From: Thysanoteuthis rhombus
Lineage: Eukaryota > Mollusca > Cephalopoda > Oegopsida > Thysanoteuthidae
Length of the DNA: 64,000 nt
Reading direction: 5' to 3'
NCBI GenBank assembly: GCA_963457665.1
Contig: OY735203.1
Coordinates: forward strand, 23,052,906 to 23,116,905
Below the pieces are notes generated by a model. It made no database searches. It saw only the letters and a list, made by a program, of their open reading frames with translations, and was not told where the DNA came from. The position numbers were made by a program, and so were the translations under genes. This document shows positions 49,020 through 61,499 of the stretch, in pieces (the first letter of the stretch is position 1; each line of letters opens with the position of its first letter).

Positions 49020-52010
49020 CGATGGTATTAATGTTATCATTATATGTATTTCGTTTTCACTTTCCAATTATCATTAATGCCCATATGTTAAATTTACGTT
49101 TCGTCAGTTCATGCAAATACTAGTAAGTGCGTTTTAGTAAATATTTTCTTACTTTGCTTCAACACAATGTTCTTACATGGCGTGCATTCTTTTCCACATC
49201 TCATCTGATTCAGGAGTAACCACCAAAGTACGTGGACTCGAAATCATTTGTTTCTATCATCTTTGCACTACCCTTTCCTCAATCAGAATTATCCAGAACC
49301 ATAATTTCTATAGACCGTTGATCTCCCAATATGAATATCTCTCATAGTTGATATTTTAACTGGCTTGCTTTGATTCTTTACTTGATTTGGAAGGAAAAAG
49401 TCTTGCCTGTACAATCGTTGAATGATGATAATTTTGATTTTTCATTGAAGTAGTCCACAGATTATTTCTTTACAGATTCTATCGGGAACCCGTTTTTTGT
49501 TGATGCAGAAAATATCTCTATTACCTCGGTTTGTCTCATAGTTTAGTTTCTGAAGAATATCAGCAACTAGTGGGGATATGTTTGAGCTCATACTTTTTAA
49601 CATATATTGCAGTTAAAAGATATTATCGACATCAACTATTTGAGCTTGATCGGTGTTGGTATTATCTTGTATACTGTATTTATTGGGAAACTTATTCTTT
49701 CGGGTCATAGTGTTCGATATTGCAACACGTGATTTGTCTTATCATGTTTTCTTGCTTGGAGTATGCACCCTGTTTCAAACGTCAACAGCTGCTGCGAGAC
49801 GCTCGTTCTCCTCAATTTGGCAAATTTCTTCTGTCACTATATTTTATATTCCTTATGGTCTCCTTTGACCACCAACTCTGCAGGCGTTAACCCGCAACGG
49901 ACCGGCCAGCTATCACAGCATTAACCGCTTCCTTCATCCGAAGGGGTGATAATGTATATTCTACAGTATCACTGACATTTTATATCATCCTGGTTACAGT
50001 GAACGGTTTGCTGCTTTTCATATGGGGTCTCTGGAGTTACTCAAAGCTTGGTAGAGTCGTTCCTTACTGAACTTGTACGTCTCAACATATGACCTTGGTG
50101 ATAGTTCTATATCTGATGTCGTGCTATGTAAAGCTGGATTTGTTTAAGGGGTGATTCTGTGTTTATGCATGTGTTTTGTGTGTGTGCGTGACGCTTTGCA
50201 TAAAGTGATGCTCGCATAGAGATTGTATAATAACTACTACTGTTATTTTCATGTCTAGAACGAAGGAATAATTCTTCATTGATTAATTGTTTTTTTATAC
50301 TAATACTTCCAAACAAATATGCAAAACAGATAGTAGCTACTGACGGACAGAGATACTGACTAAAGCGGAAGATCAGAATGAAAAATGAACTGAGAGGATG
50401 TACAATGGAAATACATGCACAACCTCAGAGATCACAAGGTCCGATAGAATATTAATGATATAATAAAGATAATTAATACACCGGAGACAGGTCTTGATTT
50501 ATTGAAAGAAATGTTTTTAGAAGTATTCTCTTCAACAAGACATTCTCTTTGATGATATTTTTTTTGAGTTGATGCAGTCAAATAGATTACTTCACGCTAT
50601 GTCTTTCTCTCTTTCTGATGATTGTTGTTTTCTTTAAGTCTTGTTTTCACAACCTTCTTAATCATGCATCTTTCAAGTCTTGTTCTCACTGAGAATCTTT
50701 GAATTTTTACACACGTGTTCTCTCAATAAGCTCACCGTTGGTCTCATTAGTTATTTTTTGTTCATTTAGTGCGGAAAATAACGAAAGATATTGAGTTGAC
50801 TCACTGCCTGCAGATGACGGAAATTACCGTCATTAAAGATACCTGATTCAATGAAATTTCTATTTAGTTGTGATTAATGGCAACCCAGTCCCATCAGTGA
50901 TCAGTGTGTTATTTTTTCAAAGTATTTATTTCAGTGGATAACTTGCGATTGATTATCTTTGAATGAACAGGGATTTTTATTTTGCAATGGATGACTACTA
51001 TATCTGTCACCTTCTTTAGTTTGGTGAAATCGTGGCTAACTGAATTTTACTGGATATCTTTCATATTGATGTATTGATATTGACAGCTTTGCACGATTGA
51101 AAAAAATCAAAGACAGTCATGGTATGGTTGGTAGGTTTGAATATAAATGCAATTTATCATTGATGCTGTATTATGATTCCGTTAATAGGTAAATTTTCAA
51201 TTTCATTTAAATCTTAGAAACATTCATTTGATAGCAATAATGAAACAGAATCCGTATTCTTCTCAGGTAGATTCAGAATATCTTTGATTCATGATTTTGA
51301 TATGTTTACCATCTAAATATATATATCTCTGTATTTCTGGAGTTGTCTGTATGCTCATTACAGCCATCGTCATCAATATGAATATGATTCGACTCATTAC
51401 AATCTCTGTAATTTCATGGTCAATACACCTGTTATTACACAATGTTACCCACTGTTTACAACGAAGAAACTAAAACGCCATAAGTGAGACCAGCAGTATA
51501 AGTAAGCCGTCTGAATTAAACCGTATGCATAATTCCTCTATTTATTGAAATACAACTCGTGAAACATGATTATTAGATTTCATATACTGTTTCAATTTCA
51601 GCATGTATCACATTTGTGTTCATGAGAGAGGCCCCCAACGTTAGCAGGGCTGGTCCTAGAATCACTTGATCCCCAGGGGAACTGAATCTGACGACCTGAA
51701 GTACAGAATTTTTTGATATCCACGGGCGTCCTCAGACACTTTTCGGGGGGGGGGTTGTAGGGGCCCAATTAACCCATTTTCTGAAAGAGCGCAAGTTCAG
51801 GATTAGGTAGAGTTGATTTTTTTCTTCTAATACCCTGAGAGAACCAAAAGGGAAGTGACAACTGAATCGTAATAATTTGGTTAATATGAGAGGAAAAGTA
51901 GTTACCAATGCGTGGATAAATGTGCAGGCAGTATGTTCGCAGTAAACATAGCTATATTGTTAACAAAGACAACTGCCAGGCCGGAATGTAAAAGTTACAC
52001 AGAAAGTCTG
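49020..52010. other. Unassigned DNA
   Basis: About 3 kb with only short unsupported frames. The short segments at 49870-49960 and 51630-51760 (with a G-run at 51746-51755) are GC-richer and may be repeat fragments, but nothing identifiable was found. Confidence 0.4.
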
Positions 52011-52019
52011 CTGAACCAG

Positions 52020-52820
52020 AAATAAAGGTTGGAATGTTTTGGGGAGGTCAGGTTAAGATCAAGGATTGTAAAGAGTGCTAATTCTTCAACGTGTAAACTG
52101 CCAGTCAATTTTAAATCAGCTAAAGAACAAATGGGAACAATCCGACCGACCAACGGACGGACAGACAAAGCCGCATACAGAGAAAAGAAAACGCCTCTGC
52201 TGATGGTTCTAATATCCTGAAAAATCTACGTATCACAACAAACAAGAATCTTAAAGGAAGTTCCTGCAATTGATAACGAATATATCATGCGCATATTTCT
52301 TTGGACTTAATCAAATTAACATGGAAGACACCTTGCTAATCGAGACTGTCCAAAAAGGCAACGCTGATTAGATCGCTCTGGATTCGAGTCTCGAAAATTA
52401 CAAAGGAAGAGAATTATAAAAGGACACATCATGATTGACTGGCATCATCAGTTTCAAATAACAGCGACTAATCTTTTGGAGGTGAGAAACAGATCTGAAA
52501 TCAGCGTCATATGTTAATGAATCCTACCAACACAGAGTATTAGGTAGTGAAAATGGGACAACTGGTACTACTAGTGTAAAGTATATTGTTTTGTGGAACT
52601 CGTGACTTTGCTCTACGATGAAAGGTGGTGACACTGGAAATTATCAAAATTATCAAAGCACCCAGTGAACTTCAGTCCAAACACAAAATGAGTTGATTAC
52701 GTATTCGACCAAGTAGTCAGAGATAGAATTGTCGCAAGAGCCAACTGTTCTAGATGAATTCCAATAAATGCAGACGAGACTGCGGACGTACCAAGAGCTG
52801 AGCAACTTTATTTTGCTGCT
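52020..52820. other. Unassigned DNA upstream of the hAT fragment
   Basis: It may hold further decayed transposon sequence. No motif could be placed. Confidence 0.35.
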
Positions 52821-52829
52821 CTATGTTGT

Positions 52830-53525
52830 GATAACAGTGTCGAAAAAACAACATTTGTGGAGGGTTGCTTGGGATTGTACCAGTGGAATACATGGGTGCA
52901 GAAGCAATTTCTGGTTGAATGTTAGGAGAGTTTTGATCGAATCTATTTTTAAATATTCAGGAAAATTGGGTTGCAGTTGATAACCCCTCAGCAGTGTACA
53001 TATCAGCGGAAATACCAAAGTTATTTTGAATGTTCTTCACGAGAGAAATATGTCCGGCGAACTACATTCGTCCTCCAACTTTTAAATACGATTCAATCAC
53101 TTCAAGAATTTTATTTAAAAAGAACAGATCTTATTTTTTCAATCAAATTGTTACAAGCATTGACTAAACGTAGAATTGAGAACTTGTGTACTGGAGCTTT
53201 CATGTCGTTGGACTTATGGTCCTCAAAATCATATTGCTTGAAAGATATCATTGATGTAATGGATGACACTTTGTTGTCTCCAGTTTGGAAGGCTTTGTTG
53301 TTGGCTCTGACAGTACCACCAACATTGTGTGATTTTAAACAATCATTTTTTTTTTTGTACTAAGGAGAATTAAAAACTTGGGTAAGATTCATAATGTATG
53401 ATGATCAGTAATCTAAGGTAAAATGTTTGATGTTCATTGAGATAAAAATGCACCAAACTAAAATGCCGTTCATAGAAAAAAAGGCATAGATAAGTTTAGT
53501 GAAAATCCAAGAATATTATTTCAGA
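52830..53525 (+). mobile_element. Decayed hAT-type transposase C-terminus
   Basis: Three frames together give, in order: ESIFKYSGKLGC, TPQQCTYQRK, SSREKYVRRTTFVLQLLNTI, LLSPVWKALLLAL, TVPPTLCDFKQSFF, then after a T-run frameshift LRRIKNLGKIHNV, KVKCLMFIEIKMH and finally IDKFSENPRILF. This follows the C-terminal layout of hAT transposases of the ZMYM1/P52rIPK-like type: an EEYYRR..F motif, then the dimerisation domain P.T....ERSF..LRRIK, then a final NPR-type motif. The catalytic part upstream is not recognised. At least three frame changes make it a pseudogene. Confidence 0.75.
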
Positions 53526-53529
53526 TGAT

Positions 53530-54640
53530 TAATTACTCTTAACTTGTGGTTTATAAATTGTCTGCGAGTGATAATGATTTATTTATTTAATTATCTTAGT
53601 ACAAAAAATGAAACTTATACTCTTCAGATATTTATTTTCGTCTAGATCCCATATGTAACCTCATAAGTTTGAATGCCAAAAGTTAAGAAGTAAATTAGAT
53701 GATTTGTATTCAGAAATCCTTATCATCTCAGACACTTGGTCTTGACCAAAATGATGTAATACTGTGCAAAATTCCAGCTCCCAACGTACTAGACTGTGGC
53801 CTATCGATCTATATAAAGAGAGTTTATAACTGATTTGATGCAATTATATATTTATAAAGCATATTTCATCGTGGACATACCTATAAAAACACATTCACAG
53901 TATTGATTATGAAGTTGGATATCTATAATAATAAACTGATATGTTGAATCTGAACATTTGTTTCATCCTTATCCTACATTTTTTAGGAGAAATATTTTCA
54001 AAATTTGAGACATTTCAAATTTTCACGAAGAAATATCCATCGAAAAAGGGAAACAATTCAACTAAAATCATCATATTTGTTTATTTTCTTCAAAATCCCA
54101 TGCACTTTACTAAGGCAATTTCTATTCTTTTCCTTATTTCAGTGGACGTTATCAAAGTTTACGATGCAGGATATTCATGATGTCACTTCTATTGAACAAA
54201 ATCTATCAGATATAATATGATATTATTATCAAGTATTGATTATTCAACTACAATTGAAGAAATCAGGGTTTGTGTGTATGCAAATCGACTGCAAAGAACT
54301 CGTCAATGTTCAACGTTAATAATTGCTGGATAATCTTTTAACAAACAAGGCAGTGCACTACCAAGTTTGAATATTTTTTTAATCAGTGGCTCATGAAAAA
54401 TCTAATAAAGAATAACATATCGCAAATTATAGATCCCTCTCCAGAGTTTATATAGATTCTCTCCCTTGTCTTCCATTCTTTCGAAAGATCTAAATTGAGC
54501 TAGAACGAATCCAATTTGGCAAAACTGAAGTGGAGCAGGAACATTTCAAAGCAGAACTTCCATAGGATAGACAGGAAATTATTTCACATGACAGACAGCT
54601 CTATACACCATGAAGACCAGCTTCTCCCAAGCATTCATAT
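53530..54640. other. Unassigned AT-rich DNA
   Basis: Short frames near 53940-54220 are low in support. No terminal inverted repeat for the hAT fragment was located. Confidence 0.45.
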
Positions 54641-54649
54641 TCAGAACAG

Positions 54650-55243
54650 ATACTGCCCTTAAGAATAATAAGTTTGAAGGCTAGTTTCACCAAAAAAGTA
54701 TTGCTAGGTACCTTTCCCGATATTTGGATTTTATCAACAATCATTTTTTTTCTTCCTTTTTTTTTCAGTTTATCTCTAACAATGATGATTATTCCAAATC
54801 CAATAGTCAACAATGGAGATGAAACGAGGGAGCTAACCAGAACATTGACTTTCAAGAGAATCATATAACGTGCACAGGGGAGATTCATGCTCACTATCAC
54901 ATGAAGATGTTGCCAGACAGCACAGTGTATTTGAGGGAGAACAGGAGTCATAGGTATCAGAAAATCCATCAGAAAATTTAAATGGCAATTGACCAGTCAT
55001 TTTGCAAGAATGTCAGATAACCGCTTGACATCTCGCAAAGAAGATCCTTAGAAATCAAATGGAATACTATGGCTGAAACAGATAAGATGGTGAAACTGGC
55101 TAAACGAGTTCAGAAAGTTTTGGCTTCGTGAATCCCATGATAGAGAGGTCAAGCAGGCTCAAAGTGAGGTTTATGTCAAATAATAGAGGGTAATAAGTTA
55201 ATGCTGCTGCTGATGATGATGATGACGATGATGATGATGATGA
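54650..55243 (+). mobile_element. 5'-truncated RTE-clade LINE, plus strand, with (GAT)n tail
   Basis: Successive frames give IIPNPIVNNGDETRELTRTL (equivalent to the NQCVLPVLTYGAETW region), RAQGRFMLTIT-like and RTGVIGIRKSIRKFKW, then ARMSDNRLTSRKEDP and LNEFRKFW. These are the conserved post-RT blocks of RTE elements in order. The 3' end is (GCT)n/(GAT)n at 55203-55243. It is the longest plus-strand copy here. The strong acceptor-like polypyrimidine-AG near 54738-54770 lies inside the element and is not taken as a splice site. Confidence 0.85.
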
Positions 55244-55249
55244 ATACTA

Positions 55250-56800
55250 TTGAAAATACCTGATGTAAATGTAAGTTGTATTGTTATATGACTTTGATCC
55301 AGAGTTAATTCAAAAAAAATGATATCATTATTCAAAGATGCCATCAACCTCTTCGTTTAATAATCATTTTTACTGTCAATAAAATCCACACTCTTCTTCT
55401 GCTAGATATAGTTGCAGTTTCAATCTTAATTGATACTTTTAATGATGAAGACCAAATCTCTTTAAATACACTGGAATTTAGTAAAGTCAAGTTGAATGAG
55501 TACATTAGGTATTGTGAACAGCAATGGATCATCTAGGGACTCGAACATGGTCATCCTATGATTTTCCTTTTGAAACGATCTCTATACTTTATAAGGCGAG
55601 CTAAAGCCTACTCTACCCTTCTCAAAGAATCTGACTGGCCTCGCTGCTATTAACAAAAGAATGGGTGACTGAATTACTGCTCATGTTATGTTCATCGATG
55701 TGTCATTTGATCTATCTACTCTAGTGGAATGTAATAAGAATACTGAGAGAATTAACACATCACAACTTTTATTAAAACGTCTTTTAATTTAGGAAAGCGC
55801 TGTTAATAATGTTGATTCGATCAATCATCGTCGACCTCTATAACAATACATAATTTGTCAAAGGTTTCGCAACAAAGATCAATGAACAGGAATAATGAAA
55901 TCCATCATAACACCCACGAAGCTTCTATTAGTTTCATGTTTCCCTTTTGAACAATATTGTTCATATTTCGGCGCCAAACGTTTGCATACATGTCTTGCAA
56001 AATAATTAGCCTATGTAGTGCGTTGTATTTTTATTGAGTGCTCCTCTACTGTCAGCCTAATCCTAATAAGCCTGATGAATAAGGTCTGTCCCATGGCTAA
56101 GGATTTTGCATATTTACCGCTAACTCCAGCAGGTTGTGTTTGACCCGAGAAAAAAAATCAGGACTTCGAATGCTGATCTTCAAGGCAGAAAGGTCTTGCT
56201 GACTAACATGATTGGTCAACAGAAACTGTGATCATTAGTCCTCTATCATACTAGACCAAGTTTTGCCCATACAAAATGTGACCCATGATTTTTAGCATGA
56301 GAGATTTATCCACTACCATTTATAAATGTTATCTTATCTTTCAACGTTCCTTCAATGTCAGCCTGTCACGACTTTATAGAAAACGAATGAATATTATTAC
56401 ATTTTGAAGAACCCATTACAGGGGACTGACAATATATTTCTTTTATTTTTCCCAATTATATTGATATTATATCCCTGCAAAATGATAATGAATAGAACCA
56501 AGTAGTAAAATAAATAGATAAATCAGGCATTCGCTCCAAAAATAACATTGCAATCAACTGACCAATGTCGTATCCATTAACCAGGAATCGATTACCTTGC
56601 AACATTGTAACCATGAGCTTTTCAGTTCCAGTGATTGTGCTTTTTTTTACCTATTTCACCTGGGATTTTTCTAAACATGATATCCTAAATTTCCAATAGC
56701 TATTGGCGTGGGTCACTGGGCAATACTTTCATTTCACCAAATAGGCTCAACGGACTAAACCACTCACATATTATAATCCAGTGTTTCTTGAACTGGTGGA
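55250..56800. other. Unassigned DNA
   Basis: Nothing recognised apart from short unsupported frames. Confidence 0.45.
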
Positions 56801-56803
56801 TAG

Positions 56804-56852
56804 TTTACATAAATGTAAATGAGATTATTCAGGAAATGAAAAAAGCTACAGG
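56804..56852 (+). CDS. Candidate 49-nt internal exon
   Basis: An acceptor (GGTGGATAG) and a consensus donor (CTACAGG|GTGAGT) bound an open frame YINVNEIIQEMKKAT, entering in phase 1. It is short, and the acceptor lacks a strong pyrimidine tract. No family recognised. Confidence 0.3.
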
Positions 56853-56859
56853 GTGAGTA

Positions 56860-57900
56860 GAAACACTTCAGGTTGAAGACTTTACTTTTGTTTATCTATA
56901 CCTGGAAAAGTAATTTTCAGTGGGGAACAAAAGGAAAATATATTTTTTAAATAAGAGTTCTAAGATCGTTGAGTGATAGTCACTGTAAAATAAAGAGAAT
57001 TCTCATGATGTTAGCTTTGAATAATCTGACACTCCTACTCTTCTCGACATATTTTTAAGTCGGTCAAAAGTCAAGGTATTGGATAGACATTGCATCAGCT
57101 TAAGTTCAATGTACGAGATGATATGCACTGATGATAAGAAGAGTTAGAAAATGGGAGAACGACAGAGGACTCCATGAATAATTGTGTTAAGAATGTCCAA
57201 GAGAACTACAAATAACAGCAAATGTACACGTTAATATCTAAATTTTGCATGAGATTATAAAGAATCAGTAACAGACAGGTTTTTCTGGTTTTCTCCTTTA
57301 ATCTTTCCGATGCAAGACCAGTTGATACAGTATCAATTAAAATGAACAATGGTTTACGTTTCAAATTCTCTAATTCAAATTATCTTGATTTTTTTAATTG
57401 CAGCTGGCGAATAAATCATTCTAGCATCCTTATCTAACAAAAAGAATAGATTTTATATGGAAACAGAAAATATTTGGGAAATAAGAAAAGTGAAGAGTCA
57501 AAAAGAGAAAATAAAATAAAGATAGAGCTTGAAAGAAAGAATATGTAGAGAGAGAATGTAATCAGAAAAATGGAAAAATTTTGAAACGATTTACAAGGTT
57601 AAATTAAAATAAAACAGAAAATGTCTGGTTAGTCACTCAATAGAAACCATCTGGTGATCATCAATGCGTGGCTGCATGTTGAGTTATGAATGTTCAATTA
57701 AATCTCATAAAATCGGTTATCAATGAATAAGTTACTTTGAAGCAATTTGCTGGATCACTAAGAATTCAGAAATGAGCATTGCAGATTGGGCTAACAACCA
57801 GTTTAGCATTTTAGAAACGGTAAAATAATTGAATACGTTATAAAGAGTAGATTTGAATTTTTAGCCCTTTATCTCCACTGGTGACTTTCACATAGTTAGC
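56860..57900. other. Unassigned AT-rich, partly purine-rich DNA
   Basis: A/G-rich at about 57460-57620. No gene or repeat recognised. Confidence 0.5.
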
Positions 57901-57932
57901 GAGCTCGATCAAATTGAAAACTGAAAAAAATT

Positions 57933-58397
57933 ATGCAAACGACGGTTCTTAATATGAAACAAGAAAGAGATAAGACATCAAATCGTTGTTTGAAAAGACT
58001 AGTTTATCGTAAGAATACATCGCATGTTGGATTGCTAACGCTAAAAAACTATTCAGTGTTTTTCGTCTCATTTTTGTTTATCTGTTTACATCCTGCCGTA
58101 ATTATATCATCTTGTATTCTTTATAACCACATTCTACTTCATTATGGTTTATTTAATGTCTTCCTCGAGTATTTCCTTGAGTCATTTCTATTAGTCCTTT
58201 TGCCTGGCATTTCTTGTACAAATCTTTTTCCCAGAACGATTAACAAATTATGCATAATGAGTAAAAAAATTATCCGACACATTTCATATCGTTCATTTTA
58301 CCATCTTCATAGGGCTTCAAAATCGAGAGATTTTTACCAAAAGATTATAGAAAATTACACGTTTTATTCAAATGTTGAAACGACCTCTAGCATCTAG
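57933..58397 (+). CDS. Intact 154-codon open frame, two probable membrane segments
   Basis: ATG to stop. A basic N-terminal half precedes a hydrophobic helix (FFVSFLFICLHPAVIISSCI), a loop, then a second hydrophobic segment (FLESFLLVLLPGISCTNLF) and a basic tail. The spacing, the Cys-x-x-Pro in the first helix and the SCTN motif in the second resemble TM6-TM7 of a rhodopsin-class GPCR, but NPxxY is absent. It could be the last exon of a receptor, a decayed receptor, or chance. It is the longest intact non-repeat frame in the window. A weak acceptor (TTTCACATAG) lies just upstream. Confidence 0.35.
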   Translation: MQTTVLNMKQERDKTSNRCLKRLVYRKNTSHVGLLTLKNYSVFFVSFLFICLHPAVIISSCILYNHILLHYGLFNVFLEYFLESFLLVLLPGISCTNLFPRTINKLCIMSKKIIRHISYRSFYHLHRASKSRDFYQKIIENYTFYSNVETTSSI

Positions 58398-58399
58398 GA

Positions 58400-58705
58400 A
58401 TTTTGTACTAAAGTCAGGAAGTTTGGTCCAAATTGTTTCAGTTTTCAGAGTGGATAAGTATCTTGAACTAAATATTCTGAATCGGTCCGGATACTTTTGT
58501 ACTCACTGTATATTTTATTTGTAGAATGTCCTGTAGGGAATATTTGAAATGGTAATTACTTTTTAAAATATGAGTGAAACATTGATTAATGTGTTTCAAA
58601 TATACATTTTACTGCAATTTAAATTTTTCCCTAAAGCAATCTCGATCATCCGTTCGTTCATGAAATGTTCATGTGTGATTCAGTTAGGCCAACATGTAAG
58701 ATACA
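58400..58705. other. Unassigned AT-rich DNA
   Basis: Nothing recognised. Confidence 0.5.
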
Positions 58706-58709
58706 CATT

Positions 58710-58717
58710 ATATATAT

Positions 58718-58811
<94 letters not shown>

Positions 58812-58845
58812 ATGTGTGTGTGTGTATGTGTGTGTGTGTGTGTGT
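58710..58845. repeat. (TA)n(GT)n compound microsatellite
   Basis: About 40 TA units then about 25 GT units with TATG interruptions. It is the left half of an inverted arrangement with 58903-58987. Confidence 0.95.
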
Positions 58846-58902
58846 ACTCACACAATTGAATTCATGCATGTATATTATTTTTTATAGCATACAAAAAAGG
58901 GC

Positions 58903-58904
58903 TT

Positions 58905-58987
<83 letters not shown>
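58903..58987. repeat. (AC)n(AT)n compound microsatellite
   Basis: About 13 AC units then about 29 AT units. It is the reverse complement order of the tract at 58710-58845. Confidence 0.95.
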
Positions 58988-58989
<2 letters not shown>

Positions 58990-59205
58990 GACAATTTTAT
59001 ACCGATCAATATGCTCCTATTTGCATTAATACACATACACGCTAACGGTAATTATACAAGATTTTTATGTAAAGTACTGCACGGACGGAACATACTAGAA
59101 CGATTGATTATATAATCTTAATGTTGACATACATCTCTTCACACATCTTGTATTATTGAACACATAATATACTAGCAACGACAATACTACCTCAATCTAT
59201 CAGAA

Positions 59206-59208
<3 letters not shown>

Positions 59209-59277
<69 letters not shown>
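59209..59277. repeat. (TA)n tract
   Basis: About 33 TA units. Confidence 0.95.
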
Positions 59278-59280
<3 letters not shown>

Positions 59281-59767
59281 ATAGTAACTTCAGTTTTTTT
59301 GCTGTGACTTTGAGTTTCATGCGATTAGTGCAATTGTCATTCCACCAGCAGCATGTTGCTTTTAGAATATATACCTATCTTTGTGTCTGTAAAATCTTAT
59401 TTATCTTTATTCTTTTTATTCACTCGTTGTTTGTAACATCGCATGGGCGAGGGTGTGAAAAGTTACAATTCACAATCGGGTGCACTTTTACTACATTGCA
59501 CAAAAGAGTCTCTCATTTAGTTGGTTTTCACAGACTCTAAAATATTTATGCGTATCTGTAAGACATAGCATACCTCAAGTACAAAACACCATATACAATT
59601 TTATTAATAGAGGAAGAGAAATATGGAAAGAGAGGATGCGAGAGAGAGAAGGGAATGAGAAAAATGAAAATAAGTAACGTTTTTGTGTGTGAATCTTGTT
59701 ATCTTAGTCTCATGTACAATGATTTGAAGGTCTTCTCTACAGTAGGCTTTCAGAGAGCCAGCTATGC

Positions 59768-60146
59768 CTATGCAAGGAAGCCAGATCTCTCAACACCGGT
59801 TGCAAGACAAGCTCTAACAGCCTGTGGAATTCCTACCCCGTGTGCTCCCTGTTTTCTTCTGTTTTCATCCTGCAGTTTGTTCCGGAACGATAGAATACTT
59901 GGGCTAATGTTGGCTGCTTTTGTGATCAAGCGGCCTAGGTTGATATCACAGAAAATGATGGTCCTTTTCAGGTTGGCTTTTTGTGTCTTCCATGGGTCCC
60001 TGCATTGACCATTAACTAACTCTGTGAACAGAAGTATTTTAGTAGTTGATACAATTTTTTCTAAAAGTTTTGAATCACGACATTTAGATGACATACACTC
60101 AGTTCTTCTAGATAAATCCATCAGATGAGGCACAAAACAATCTTTG
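59768..60146 (-). CDS. Candidate exon, basic protein segment of unknown function
   Basis: An acceptor (TTTTTTGATTAG) opens a frame of about 125 codons that begins KDCFVPHLMDLSRRTE and includes STTKILLFTELVNGQCRD and TIIFCDINLGRLITKAANIS. G+C is higher than in the flanks. A donor-like site (CACGGG|GTAGGA) would end the exon at 59837; otherwise a stop occurs at 59768. No domain is recognised. It could be host coding sequence or the decayed coding part of an element. Confidence 0.35.
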
Positions 60147-60256
60147 ACTAATCAAAAAACAGTGCTAATTCATGAAACATACTTCAAACAAATGAGACTG
60201 ATTTATTTTGATTGATGGCATATTTTACCAGAGAAGATGTTCAAAAAACCATGGAA

Positions 60257-60450
60257 TCATTGGATTGAATTTATTGTACATGCTTTAGTAAACCATTTGA
60301 TGTAACTTCTTAAGAATTTGATTTTTGATATACTTGTTTTATGATCCCTTTTGTAATCGTCATTTAGAAACAATTTTATATTGTTCATCATACAAACGTG
60401 CACGCAAGTTTTGGTGTATGAATTATCGGGACATCGCACGTGTGTAACTT
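60257..60450 (-). CDS. Possible coding segment, unknown
   Basis: After an acceptor-like AACAGCAG the frame reads WNYKVTHVRCPDNSYTKTCV and onwards with several cysteines, ending at a stop near 60257. An AATAAA lies just before that stop on the same strand. Low confidence. Confidence 0.2.
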
Positions 60451-60529
60451 TATAATTCCAACTGCTGTTGATTTCAATAACATTTAAATACAATTTGTTT
60501 AGTAATACCGTACCAATTAGAGTTTTCTA

Positions 60530-60790
60530 ATGGTTCCTATATTATGGACTACAGTCTTTTCCTCTGATATACTGTGCTGCCCTATGATTTGCTATGTAAG
60601 GTTGAGCATAATTTCGCCAAGTGCACGTTGTATGATTTCTCTGTTTGAGGCTTATCCCTCTGGTTCTTTTGGTTCCAGGCCATTGCCTCATAGATGACAA
60701 TCGGGGAATACTTTGGTTGTAAACCTTTCTTTTCTTGGTCTAGTGGGATCGTCTTGAAAGCAGAGCCTGTCCTACCGAAACATTGGGCTT
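60530..60790 (-). mobile_element. RTE-clade LINE internal fragment
   Basis: Minus-strand frames give LPIVIYEAMAW (equivalent to PVLTYGAETW), then QRALGEIMLNLT and QHSISEEKT. These match the copy at 12400-12550 in order. Both ends are missing. Confidence 0.7.
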
Positions 60791-60799
60791 ATTCATGAA

Positions 60800-61375
60800 A
60801 TTTGCTTATTCGGATTAGACTGACACAAAACCAGAATCGTGAAGCATTTTATGAGGATTAAAAAACACACTAGAGTAATGGTATGCAAGACTAGCTAATT
60901 AGCTGTTACCAAATAGAATCGATACCATTCCGACGTTGATTGGTACGTCTCATAACGTTAATTTTCGAAAAGTTTCGAGGTTTTAGACAGGGCTTCTACT
61001 GAAATAAAAAAACATAATGCTATAACTGATCTTGTACGATTAGCACAATTGAAAAAAATTCTGTCACTTCATTTTTTAAGGTACTTTTGCGTTTCTATAT
61101 TTTTTCTTCCTCGGGGATTGGTTGCTAGACTACAGCAAAATCCTTCATGGAGACTTTTCAGGAAATACGGGCTCTACTTTCGCTGATTTTTTTCAGTAGT
61201 TGTTAAAATGTAATTGAAATCTTGAAGTCTTCCCAGTCATCGTATAATACAAAGCGATGATGAATGACAACTCAGTATGAGAACTCATGACGTACAGAAT
61301 TGGTAACATGCATGCTAGTCAAAAGTCACGTGTATGCACGTCATTGATGACGCAGCACCTCACTCACTTAGCAGT
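60800..61375. other. Unassigned DNA
   Basis: It would be the 3' flank of the exon candidate at 61386. No polyadenylation signal was picked out. Confidence 0.45.
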
Positions 61376-61385
61376 TGGCAAATGC

Positions 61386-61496
61386 TCAGATGAATACTGT
61401 TATCATTGCCAAGATAAAGATCACGCTCCCCAGCGCCCAACTAAATAGATTGGTCCGGTTGGTCTCATCGATTCGCATAAGTAGTTCACGATCCAG
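61386..61496 (-). CDS. Candidate terminal exon with C-terminal membrane helix
   Basis: After an acceptor (AAGGCTTGCAG) 36 codons read LDRELLMRIDETNRTNLFSW and then ALGSVIFILAMITVFI before TGA, in phase 0. A charged helix running into a membrane segment resembles the juxtamembrane end of p24/TMED cargo receptors (RE...R..ES/TN..R.L.WS), although the usual cytosolic tail after the helix is missing. A tail-anchored protein is another option. Local G+C is raised. The family call is tentative. Confidence 0.4.
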   Translation of the reverse strand: MDRELLMRIDETNRTNLFSWALGSVIFILAMITVFI

Positions 61497-61499
61497 CTG

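Noticed and set aside
54738-54775. Very strong acceptor-like polypyrimidine-AG on the plus strand
   Set aside because: The downstream text matches the RTE post-RT region and continues across the AG in the element's own order, so it lies inside a LINE fragment.
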